A stretch of 64,000 nucleotides of DNA from Roseateles hydrophilus (GTDB lineage Bacteria > Pseudomonadota > Gammaproteobacteria > Burkholderiales > Burkholderiaceae_C): assembly GCF_026712245.1 (NCBI RefSeq), contig NZ_JAPPUY010000006.1, positions 124,001-188,000 of the forward strand, written 5' to 3'. Positions 25,020-31,991 of this stretch are shown here, piece after piece. The first letter of the stretch is position 1, and each line of letters opens with the position of its first letter. A program made the translations under genes and the position numbers. Under the pieces are notes generated by a model. It made no database searches, was not told the origin of the DNA, and worked only from the letters and a program-made list of their open reading frames with translations.

Positions 25020-25895
25020 ATGCTCGACCAGCTCAAGCGCATGGCGGTGTTCGCCAGCGTCATCCGCCACGGCAGCTTCGCCGCAGCCGCGCGCCAGTTG
25101 CGCACCAGCACCTCGGCCGTCAGCCAGCAGGTGCGGGCGCTGGAGTCCGACATGGGTGTCACGCTGCTGCACCGCTCCACCCGCAAGCTCAGCCTCACGC
25201 CGGCCGGCGCGCGCTTCCACACCGGCTGCGCGGCCATGGTGGCAGCGGCCGAGGCCGCCCAGGCCCAGTTGCAGCAGCTGCGCGACGCGCCCGAGGGCGA
25301 GCTGCGCATCGCCATGACCGTGGGCTACGCCCGCCGGCTGGGCCCGGCGCTGGCGCCGCTGCTGGCCGCCCACCCCGGGCTGACGCTGCACCTGCAGGTG
25401 GAGGACGGCTTCACCGACCTCGTGGCCCATCGCATCGATCTGGCCATCCGCTTCGGCCGCCTGCCCGACAGCGCCTGGGTGGCGCAGCGCGTGGGCACGG
25501 TGCACACCGCGCTCTATGCGGCGCCGGCCTACCTGGCCCGGCATGGTGTGCCGACCACGGCAGAGGCGCTGCGCCAGGCCCAGTGGCTGATGCTGGGCGA
25601 CAGCCCCGATGCCGAACGCCCCCTGCTGGGCAGCGATCTGCGCGTGGCGCCGCGCTGCACCAGCAACAACCAGCTCACGCTGCAGCAGCTGTGCGAGGCC
25701 GGCCTGGGCCTGGCGCCGCTGGGCGACGAGGACGTCGCCGAGGCCGTGGCCGCCGGCCGCCTGCTGCGGCTGGACACCACGCTGGCGCTGCCCGAGCTGC
25801 CGGTCTGGGCGCTGACCCCGCAACGGGACGCCCAGCCGGCCAAGGTGCGCCACGCCATCGCGGCCCTCAAGGCCCACCTGGAGTCGCTGCGATGA
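25020..25895 (+). CDS. LysR family transcriptional regulator
   Basis: A 291-residue regulator with an N-terminal winged helix (FAAAARQLRTSTSAVSQQVRALE) and a C-terminal substrate-binding domain (LRIAMTVGYARRLGPAL, ADLAIRFGRLPDSAWVAQRV-like segment). The wording places it in the CrgA/DmlR-like branch that often controls a divergent oxidoreductase gene, here the NmrA-like gene at 24278-24919. The effector is unknown. Its TGA overlaps the start of the cold-shock/DUF1294 gene. Confidence 0.88.
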   Translation: MLDQLKRMAVFASVIRHGSFAAAARQLRTSTSAVSQQVRALESDMGVTLLHRSTRKLSLTPAGARFHTGCAAMVAAAEAAQAQLQQLRDAPEGELRIAMTVGYARRLGPALAPLLAAHPGLTLHLQVEDGFTDLVAHRIDLAIRFGRLPDSAWVAQRVGTVHTALYAAPAYLARHGVPTTAEALRQAQWLMLGDSPDAERPLLGSDLRVAPRCTSNNQLTLQQLCEAGLGLAPLGDEDVAEAVAAGRLLRLDTTLALPELPVWALTPQRDAQPAKVRHAIAALKAHLESLR

Positions 25896-26476
25896 AGGGC
25901 ACGCTGACGCAGTGGGACGACGCCAAGGGCTACGGCTTCATCACGCCGGACGGTGGCGGGCCCCGCTGCTTCGTCCACGCCAAGGCCTTCGGGCTGCGGC
26001 CGCACCGGCCCTTCGTCGGCGAGCGGCTGCGCTACACCGAAGGGCAGGACGCCCAGGGCAAGCGGCGCGCGGTCGACGTGCAAGGCCTGGCCCCGCGCAG
26101 CGCGCCCGCCGCGCCGCGCCCGCGCGACGGCGGCCACGTTCTGCTGCTCATCCCGGCCTTCGCCGCCGCCGTGCTGGCCGTGCGCCTGGTGTGGGGCGTG
26201 CCCAACTGGCTGTGGGGCTTCTACTCGGCCATGAGCATGGCCACCTTCATCACCTACTGGCTGGACAAGCGCGCCGCCCAGCGCGGCGACTGGCGTGTGC
26301 CCGAGAACACACTGCATGCACTGGCCCTGGCCTGTGGCTGGCCCGGCGCCTTGCTGGCGCAGCGGCTGCTGCGGCACAAGAGCGCCAAGCGGCCGTTCCT
26401 GCGTGTGTACTGGGCGATGGTGGTGCTCAACATCGCCGCGTTCGCGGCGCTGTTCACGCCGCTGTTCAAAAGTTGA
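25892..26476 (+). CDS. Cold-shock domain plus DUF1294 membrane protein
   Basis: A 194-residue protein. The N-terminal 65 residues resemble a cold-shock/OB domain (MKGTLTQWDDAKGYGFI, CFVHAKAF), a nucleic-acid-binding fold. After a Pro/Ala/Arg linker come three hydrophobic segments of a DUF1294 domain, with SAMSMATFITYWLDKRAA and ENTLHALALACGWPGALLAQRL. This fusion is widespread in Proteobacteria, and its role is unknown. It overlaps the upstream LysR stop by ATGA and ends 11 bases inside the convergent hydratase gene. Confidence 0.85.
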   Translation: MKGTLTQWDDAKGYGFITPDGGGPRCFVHAKAFGLRPHRPFVGERLRYTEGQDAQGKRRAVDVQGLAPRSAPAAPRPRDGGHVLLLIPAFAAAVLAVRLVWGVPNWLWGFYSAMSMATFITYWLDKRAAQRGDWRVPENTLHALALACGWPGALLAQRLLRHKSAKRPFLRVYWAMVVLNIAAFAALFTPLFKS

Positions 26477-27125
26477 GTTCGCCCAAGCCTTCGATCACCA
26501 GCGTGCCGCGCGCCTCGGTGGCCGCGTGCAGGCCGCCCCAGGCGCCGGTGGTCACGACCGTGCCCGGTGCGATGTCGCCGTGGCGGCTGGCGTGGCGGTG
26601 CCAGGCGGGCAGCACGCCGGCCGGGTTGGCCAGCGAATGCCCGCCCCGGCGCACGATCTCCGGCTGGCCGGGCAGGCACAGGCGCCAGCTGAGCGCGGCC
26701 CAGTCCAGCGCCCGGTAGGGCTGCCAGTCGCCCAGCAGCAGGCCGGCATTGCTCTGGAAGTCGGCCATGCGCAGCAGCGCCGGGGCGTCCATGCCCTCGG
26801 CCCAGCGCGAGGCCACCAGCTCCACGGCGATGCACATGGCCTCGGGCTGGCCGTCGGCGCCGAGGCGCAGCGCCACCTCGGCCTCCACGCCCAGCAAAGC
26901 GCGGCTGTCGACCTGCGGGTTGACCGGCGAGTGGCTGAACGGCCCCTGCGGCCCGGCGCCGCCGGACTTCCAGCGCGTGGCCGGCCAGCCCAGCGCACGG
27001 GCCACGCCGTCCTGCACGGCGTAGGCATCGGCCTCGTCGCGTACGGCGCCCACCCAGTCGGCGGCGTGCAGGTGGCTGCCGTCGCGGTGGCAGCGGGCGA
27101 GGGCCTGGGTCAGTGCTTCAATCAT
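26466..27125 (-). CDS. Fumarylacetoacetase-fold hydratase/decarboxylase (MhpD-like)
   Basis: A 219-residue protein resembling 2-keto-4-pentenoate hydratases. Features are AVRDEADAYAVQDGVARALG near the N-terminus, LLGVEAEVALRL with the metal-binding Glu pair, ELVASRW, and the C-terminal PGTVVTTGAWGGLH. These enzymes add water to 2-hydroxydienoates in aromatic catabolism, but no partner genes for such a pathway are nearby. It could instead hydrate or decarboxylate another 2-oxo acid. The ATG at 27125 was chosen over an upstream start because homologous sequence starts with MIEALTQAL. Confidence 0.72.
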   Translation of the reverse strand: MIEALTQALARCHRDGSHLHAADWVGAVRDEADAYAVQDGVARALGWPATRWKSGGAGPQGPFSHSPVNPQVDSRALLGVEAEVALRLGADGQPEAMCIAVELVASRWAEGMDAPALLRMADFQSNAGLLLGDWQPYRALDWAALSWRLCLPGQPEIVRRGGHSLANPAGVLPAWHRHASRHGDIAPGTVVTTGAWGGLHAATEARGTLVIEGLGELNF

Positions 27126-27248
27126 GTGGGTGAGTGTTTGGCGCGTGTCCGGATTGGCCCCGCGCCTGAGGTGAAATTCGGGCCGGGCCAAGGGCCCGCA
27201 TATCAGGGCCTCGCAGCAGGCGAGGCCGAGCTATTTTCCGGGGAATGC

Positions 27249-28178
27249 ATGTCTTTGAAGTTGGGTTTGGTGGGCATCGGCAAGATCGCCCGTGATCAAC
27301 ACATTCCGGCCATCGCGGCCGATCCGCGTTTCGAGCTGGTCGCCACGGCCAGCCGCAACGCCAGCGTGGATGGCGTGGCCGCCTTCACCAGCGTGGAGGC
27401 CATGCTGGCCGCCGTGCCCGAGCTGGACGCCATCTCCATCTGCACGCCGCCGCAGGCCCACTTCACGGCCGCGCTGGCCGCGCTGCGCGCCGGCAAGCAT
27501 GTGATGCTGGAGAAGCCGCCTGCGGCCACCACGCGCGAGATCACGCTGTTGCAGGCCGAGGCCGCGCGCCACGGGCGCACGCTGTTCCAGACCTGGCACT
27601 CGCGCTTTGCCGCCGGCGTGGACGCCGCGCGCGACTGGGTCAAGGGCCGCACGCTGACCGGCGGGCGCATCATCTGGAAGGAAGACGTGCACCACTGGCA
27701 CCCGGGTCAGCAGTGGATCTTCGACGCGGGCGGCCTGGGCGTGTTCGACCCGGGCATCAACGCACTGTCAGTGCTGACCGAGGTGTTGGCTGAAGAGGTG
27801 GTGGTGAACAAGGCGGTGCTGGAGTTCCCGTCCAACCAGCAGGCGCCCATCGCGGCGCAGCTGGACCTGCGCACCGAGTCCGGCGTGGCCATCGACACCG
27901 TGTTCGACTTCCGCCAGAAGGGCGAGCAGACCTGGGACATCGAGCTGCACTCGGCGACCGGCCAGCTGCGCCTGTCGCACGGCGGCGGCATGCTGGCCAT
28001 CGACGGCCAGCCGGTGGCCGCCGACGCGGCCCTGGCCGGCGAGTACCCGCGCCTGTACGCACGCTTTGCCGACATGGTGGCGGCCGGCCGCTCGGAGGTG
28101 GACTGGCGGCCCTTCCAACTGGTGGCCGATGCCTTCCTGATCGGCGAGCGCCGCACGGTGGCGGCGCATCAGGTCTAG
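27249..28178 (+). CDS. Gfo/Idh/MocA oxidoreductase, probable D-galactose 1-dehydrogenase
   Basis: A 309-residue NAD(P)-dependent dehydrogenase. The N-terminal Rossmann motif is LGLVGIGKIARDQHIPAI, the signature Lys lies in HVMLEKPPAATTREI, and KEDVHHWHPGQQW with GGLGVFDPGINALS matches the galactose/arabinose 1-dehydrogenase branch. It would oxidise D-galactose to galactonolactone, the first step of the DeLey-Doudoroff path, and fits galactose released by the GH27 enzyme. L-arabinose dehydrogenase is an alternative. No copy of the 13-bp operator is visible upstream. It overlaps the convergent DODA gene by 4 bases. Confidence 0.8.
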   Translation: MSLKLGLVGIGKIARDQHIPAIAADPRFELVATASRNASVDGVAAFTSVEAMLAAVPELDAISICTPPQAHFTAALAALRAGKHVMLEKPPAATTREITLLQAEAARHGRTLFQTWHSRFAAGVDAARDWVKGRTLTGGRIIWKEDVHHWHPGQQWIFDAGGLGVFDPGINALSVLTEVLAEEVVVNKAVLEFPSNQQAPIAAQLDLRTESGVAIDTVFDFRQKGEQTWDIELHSATGQLRLSHGGGMLAIDGQPVAADAALAGEYPRLYARFADMVAAGRSEVDWRPFQLVADAFLIGERRTVAAHQV

Positions 28179-28969
28179 CCGAAACGGAAGCTCGACGCCG
28201 TGATGCCGCCGAGGTAGTTGGCCTCGTGATAGCTGCAGCTCGCGGCGTCGCCCTCGGCCGCGCCAGCGGCCACCATCAGCGGCAGCAGGTGTTCCTCACG
28301 GGCGTGGGCCTGCCGCGCGGCAGGCGCCTGCGCCCAGGCTGACAGCCGCTCTGCCCGGCCTTCGGGCGCGGGCAGGGCGCCTTGCAGCCACGCGTCGAAC
28401 GCGACCGACGGCGCCTGCCCGCGGCCGTTGAACATCAGGCCCAGGTTGTGGAAGCTGAAGCCGCTGCCGAGGATGAGCACGCCCTCGTCGCGCAGTGGCG
28501 CCAACGCCCGGCCCAGGGCCAGGTGCTCGGCCGGGTCCAGCCCCTGGCGCAGCGACAGCTGCACGACGGGGATGTTGGCGTCCGGATACATGGGCACCAG
28601 CGTGCAGAACGCGCCGTGGTCGAAGCCGCGCTGGCTGTCGCGGGCGGCCGGCAGGCCGGCGGCCTCGATCAGCGCCACCACGCGCTCGGCCAGCGCCGGG
28701 TCGCCCGGGGCGGGGTAGACCACCTCGTAGGTGTGCGGCGGAAAGCCGCCGTAGTCGTACAGCATGCCCGGGCGCGGCGACGTCTGCACCGTGAAGGCCG
28801 GAGCCTCCCAGTGCGCCGAGATCATCAGGATGGCCCGGGGCGCCTCGGGCAGCGACGCCGGCACGGCCTGCAGCGAGGCTTCCAGCCGGGCATGGGCCTG
28901 GCGGAAGTCGCCGTCCATCCAGGGCCAGGGGCCGCCGCCGTGGGAGAGGAAGAATGTCGGTTGCTTCAT
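28175..28969 (-). CDS. DODA-type extradiol ring-cleavage dioxygenase family protein
   Basis: A 264-residue metal-dependent dioxygenase of the LigB/YgiD type. Metal ligands are seen in FFLSHGGGP, ISAHWEAP, FDHGAFC and SFHNL. Plant relatives open the ring of DOPA, and bacterial members cleave catechol-like compounds. Substrate is not predictable, and no other aromatic-pathway gene is beside it except the hydratase-like gene at 26466, which could in principle act downstream of ring cleavage. The 266 bases beyond its start hold the promoter of the PEP-CTERM gene. Confidence 0.83.
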   Translation of the reverse strand: MKQPTFFLSHGGGPWPWMDGDFRQAHARLEASLQAVPASLPEAPRAILMISAHWEAPAFTVQTSPRPGMLYDYGGFPPHTYEVVYPAPGDPALAERVVALIEAAGLPAARDSQRGFDHGAFCTLVPMYPDANIPVVQLSLRQGLDPAEHLALGRALAPLRDEGVLILGSGFSFHNLGLMFNGRGQAPSVAFDAWLQGALPAPEGRAERLSAWAQAPAARQAHAREEHLLPLMVAAGAAEGDAASCSYHEANYLGGITASSFRFG

Positions 28970-29181
28970 GCCGGCGAGGCTAACGCCACGGCGCCGCGCC
29001 TCGGTTCGAAACCGTCGATGGCAGGGCTCAAAGCCGTTGAAGTGTCACCGCGCGTACCTTGGCTGAGTGGCCTCAAGTCGGGGTGTTGGAACCCGCACAG
29101 ACCGTCGACTTCCTTTACAGGTGCCGGGTGCGCAGGCGGAGGTGTCGTTGCAAGTGGTTGATCTTGAATGATTGGAATCGT

Positions 29182-29197
29182 TGGCATTGAGTTTGCT
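29182..29197 (+). promoter_or_regulatory. Putative sigma-54 promoter of a PEP-CTERM gene
   Basis: TGGCATTGAGTTTGCT has the -24 GG and -12 GC with the required ten bases between them and agrees closely with TGGCAC-N5-TTGCT. Transcription would start about 28 bases before the GTG at 29236. RpoN control of PEP-CTERM genes is known in Betaproteobacteria. Confidence 0.7.
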
Positions 29198-29235
29198 ATA
29201 GACGGATATTCATTTCCGAACGCTGAGGTCTTCCC

Positions 29236-29853
29236 GTGTCAGTTCAATCTCGGATTCCGTCCTTCCTGCGCAAGACGCTGGCCGCCGTGGCGCTGGCGGG
29301 TGTGGCACAGGCGCCTGCCCACGCGGGCCTGGTGCTGACGGTCAAGAGCCTGACCACGGATGAACTCTGGCTGCAGATCAGCGGTACCTTTGACGCCGAC
29401 ACCATCGGAGAGAGCAAGGGCTACCTTGCCGTGAAGAACAAGTGGTCCAGCAACGTCGGCGTGCACACGGAGATGTTCGCCTTCGCTCCGGCGGTCACGC
29501 TGAACACCATCACGATCGGCGGCTCCGCCGTCACGACCGCTGTTCAAGACGCCCTGGCGACCTGGACGGACAACATCTTCTTCATCAACCCTCAAGGCAG
29601 TGAACGCTCGATCCTGGCTGGCACGGCCGTCGGTGGCGAAATTCGCTTGTCTGGCGCGGGTGCCTTCAACCCGGCCAACCTGAGCCTCGAGCTGGTTTCG
29701 GGCTTGAATCGCCCCATCGGCCGAGACGACTGGGCCCGCCTGGAAGCCGTGGCTGAGGCGAGTTCCGGCCAGTTGCCCGAACCCGGCGCTCTGGCCCTGG
29801 TGTCCATGGCATTGCTGAGCGGTTTTGTGTCGGCGCGACGCCGCCAGCGCTGA
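29236..29853 (+). CDS. PEP-CTERM sorting domain protein, secreted
   Basis: A 205-residue exported protein: a basic start and signal peptide ending AHAG, a beta-rich middle without a recognised domain, and a C-terminal sorting signal LPEPGALALVSMALLSGFVSARRRQR (PEP box, hydrophobic helix, basic tail) starting near residue 180. The signal is cut by an exosortase (not in the window), and the protein ends up at the cell surface or in the matrix, often with exopolysaccharide. GTG start at 29236 with TGAGG upstream. The middle has no known function. Confidence 0.85.
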   Translation: MSVQSRIPSFLRKTLAAVALAGVAQAPAHAGLVLTVKSLTTDELWLQISGTFDADTIGESKGYLAVKNKWSSNVGVHTEMFAFAPAVTLNTITIGGSAVTTAVQDALATWTDNIFFINPQGSERSILAGTAVGGEIRLSGAGAFNPANLSLELVSGLNRPIGRDDWARLEAVAEASSGQLPEPGALALVSMALLSGFVSARRRQR

Positions 29854-29882
29854 ACCGCAGCGCGTCCGCGCGCTCGTGTTGC

Positions 29883-29920
29883 AACGCCGCCTGCGGGCTT
29901 GCCGCGGCGGCGTTCTCATT
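29883..29920 (+). terminator. Likely terminator after the PEP-CTERM gene
   Basis: AACGCCGCC and GGCGGCGTT form a 9-bp stem around a 14-base loop, followed by the weak tract CTCATTT. It lies 30 bases after the stop and separates the gene from mksF. Confidence 0.5.
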
Positions 29921-29997
29921 TGTGGCGCATGCCTTGTCGTGCGGCTTGCTGGCAGCTTCGGGTGGGGCCTGCGGGCCCCGCCGATAATCCGCGCCCC

Positions 29998-31311
29998 ATG
30001 TCCCATCCGCCTCCACTACCCGATTCCGACGACGCCCAGCGCCCCGACCGCGTGGAAGACTACTTCCGCGACGGCGCGGCGCCGAACGAAGCGCTGCTGT
30101 GGTGGCAGCTCGAACGCCAGGACGCCCTACAGGCCGCGTTGCGCGCGCTCTTCCAGGGCCCGGCGGGCCTGACGCGCCTGCGGCTGTGGGTGTTCCTGGA
30201 GCTGATGGCGCTGCGCGAATCGCGCCTGACGCGTGAGGCGCTGAACCAGGCCTTCCACGTGCTGCGCGACGAGGTGCTGGACAGCGTGCTCAAGCGCCTG
30301 CGCGAGGCTGAGCTGCTGGCCTGGGACGCGACCGCGCAGACCTATGCCGTCACGCCGCTGGCCCAGCAGGTGGTGGGCCTGTTGCAGCCGCTGACGCAGG
30401 AGCAGTCGCCCGACGGCGACCTGGCTTCGCTGCTGGCCGGTGTGGCCGGCGCGCACCAGCTGGGCACGCTGCAACCCGCACAGCTGCAGCACCTGCTGGC
30501 GCAGCTTTCGCGTCTCTACGACGAATTTGCCGACGCGATCGCCAGCGGCAGCGAGTTCGCACTGCGCCGTGCGCGCACCCGCTTCGAGAAGGCGCTGACG
30601 CTGGTGGATCGTGCCGGTGAGGCGCTGGGCGCCATCATTGCGCAGGCCGAATCGGCCGGCGAGGCGCGGCTGGAACGCCTGGCCCGCGAGCTGGGCCTGG
30701 CGCAGGCGCGGCTCTTGGCGATGGCCAGCCAGTTCAACCGGGCGCTGCAGCAGGCCGACCGCCAGCGGGTGACGCTGGGCTCTACCGGCATCACCACCAC
30801 CGACGTGCGCCGCTGGCTGCAGAGCCAGGGCGACCTGGCCGCGCTGCTGAACGGCGCGTGGGAGCGGCCCGTGCACCCAGTGCTGGTGGCGCAGCGCGAC
30901 CTTGTGGACACGGCCGAGGCCGAGTTCGAGCGCGACCGGCCCAAGCCGGCGGATGCTGCGGTGCTGCCCCAGGGCCAGACCGCGCCGCCGGGCGAGCTGG
31001 CCGTGCTGCAGCTGCCGCCTGAGATGGGCCAGATGCAGGCGCTGCTGAACGCCTGGACGGCGGCCGGCACCACCGAGCCGCAAGACCTGGCACCGGCCGT
31101 GCTGGGCGGCAGCTACGCCCGCGCTGCCTACCGCGCCCAGTTGCTGCCGCTGCTGGGCGATGCGCAGGCCCGCCACCTGAAGGGCGCCACCGGCGACATG
31201 GCGCGCCAGCCGTGGAGCGTGCGCTGGTCGGCCGAGCAAGGCGAAGTCGACGATGAATTCGTCAAATGGATGAGCCGCGGCGTCCTGAACCCCGAACCCA
31301 ATTCCCCATGA
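29998..31311 (+). CDS. mksF: Condensin MksF-like kleisin subunit
   Basis: A 437-residue, mostly helical protein with a winged-helix-like N-terminus (LTRLRLWVFLELMALRESRLTREAL) and a long central coiled region around residues 170-280. It is the first gene of a three-gene set in the order and with the sizes of mksF-mksE-mksB, where it would bridge the MksB heads. The alternative is JetA of a Wadjet system, but the fourth gene (nuclease JetD/MksG) is absent. The ATG at 29998 was preferred to an upstream ATG at 29899. It overlaps mksE by ATGA. Assignment rests on architecture and neighbours more than motifs. Confidence 0.68.
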   Translation: MSHPPPLPDSDDAQRPDRVEDYFRDGAAPNEALLWWQLERQDALQAALRALFQGPAGLTRLRLWVFLELMALRESRLTREALNQAFHVLRDEVLDSVLKRLREAELLAWDATAQTYAVTPLAQQVVGLLQPLTQEQSPDGDLASLLAGVAGAHQLGTLQPAQLQHLLAQLSRLYDEFADAIASGSEFALRRARTRFEKALTLVDRAGEALGAIIAQAESAGEARLERLARELGLAQARLLAMASQFNRALQQADRQRVTLGSTGITTTDVRRWLQSQGDLAALLNGAWERPVHPVLVAQRDLVDTAEAEFERDRPKPADAAVLPQGQTAPPGELAVLQLPPEMGQMQALLNAWTAAGTTEPQDLAPAVLGGSYARAAYRAQLLPLLGDAQARHLKGATGDMARQPWSVRWSAEQGEVDDEFVKWMSRGVLNPEPNSP

Positions 31312-31991
31312 GCCCACTCGACGACTCCCAGCAACTCGCCGCGCAACTGCTGGCCCGCCGCTGGCTGCCGCGCAGCCATCCGCTCGTGAAGCGCGCGCTG
31401 ATCGACACCGAGCTGTGGAACCAGCTGGGCGCGCGCCTGGCCGGCGTGGGCCTGCAGTTGGTGGACAACGTACACGCCGACCACATTGCGGTCGCGCTGA
31501 TGCGCCCGGCAGAGAGCGCGGTGTTCGGCGAATCGGGCCTGGCCGCCAACAACAACCTCGACATCCCGCGCGACGGCGTGGCGTTGCTGGTGATCCTGTG
31601 GAGCCTGATCGTGCTGCCCAAGCGCCAGCGCCAAGTGGCGCGCAGCGACGCCATCCACGCCGGCCAGGGCGAGATGTTCGCCACCGACAAGCCCATGCCG
31701 CAGGCCGCCAGCGTGGCGCCGCTGATCAGCTACCGCAGCCTGCTGGCTGACTTCGGCGATCAGCTCGGCAAGAAGCTGCGCATGGACACCAACCTGAAGC
31801 TGCTGGAGCGCCACGGCTTCATCACGCGCCGCGGCGAGGACATTGCCGAAGGCCCGCTGCTGGACCTGCTGATCGACTACGACCTGCTGGCGCCGCGCAT
31901 CCTCGACGGCGCCCTGGGCGACGTGCTGGCCCGCGCCGGCCATCCCGTGTCGCGCCCCGACGAAGCCGAACAACAAGACATTGACGACTGA
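31308..31991 (+). CDS. mksE: Condensin MksE-like subunit
   Basis: A 227-residue protein with winged-helix character (LLARRWLPRSHPLVKRALIDTEL; LKLLERHGFITRRGEDIAEG), the expected kite-type partner of the kleisin. The acidic C-terminus ends DEAEQQDIDD. Start and stop overlap both neighbours (ATGA with mksF, TGATG with mksB), so the three are translated as a unit. MksE binds MksF and helps the complex load on DNA. Family assignment is by size, fold and operon. Confidence 0.68.
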   Translation: MSPLDDSQQLAAQLLARRWLPRSHPLVKRALIDTELWNQLGARLAGVGLQLVDNVHADHIAVALMRPAESAVFGESGLAANNNLDIPRDGVALLVILWSLIVLPKRQRQVARSDAIHAGQGEMFATDKPMPQAASVAPLISYRSLLADFGDQLGKKLRMDTNLKLLERHGFITRRGEDIAEGPLLDLLIDYDLLAPRILDGALGDVLARAGHPVSRPDEAEQQDIDD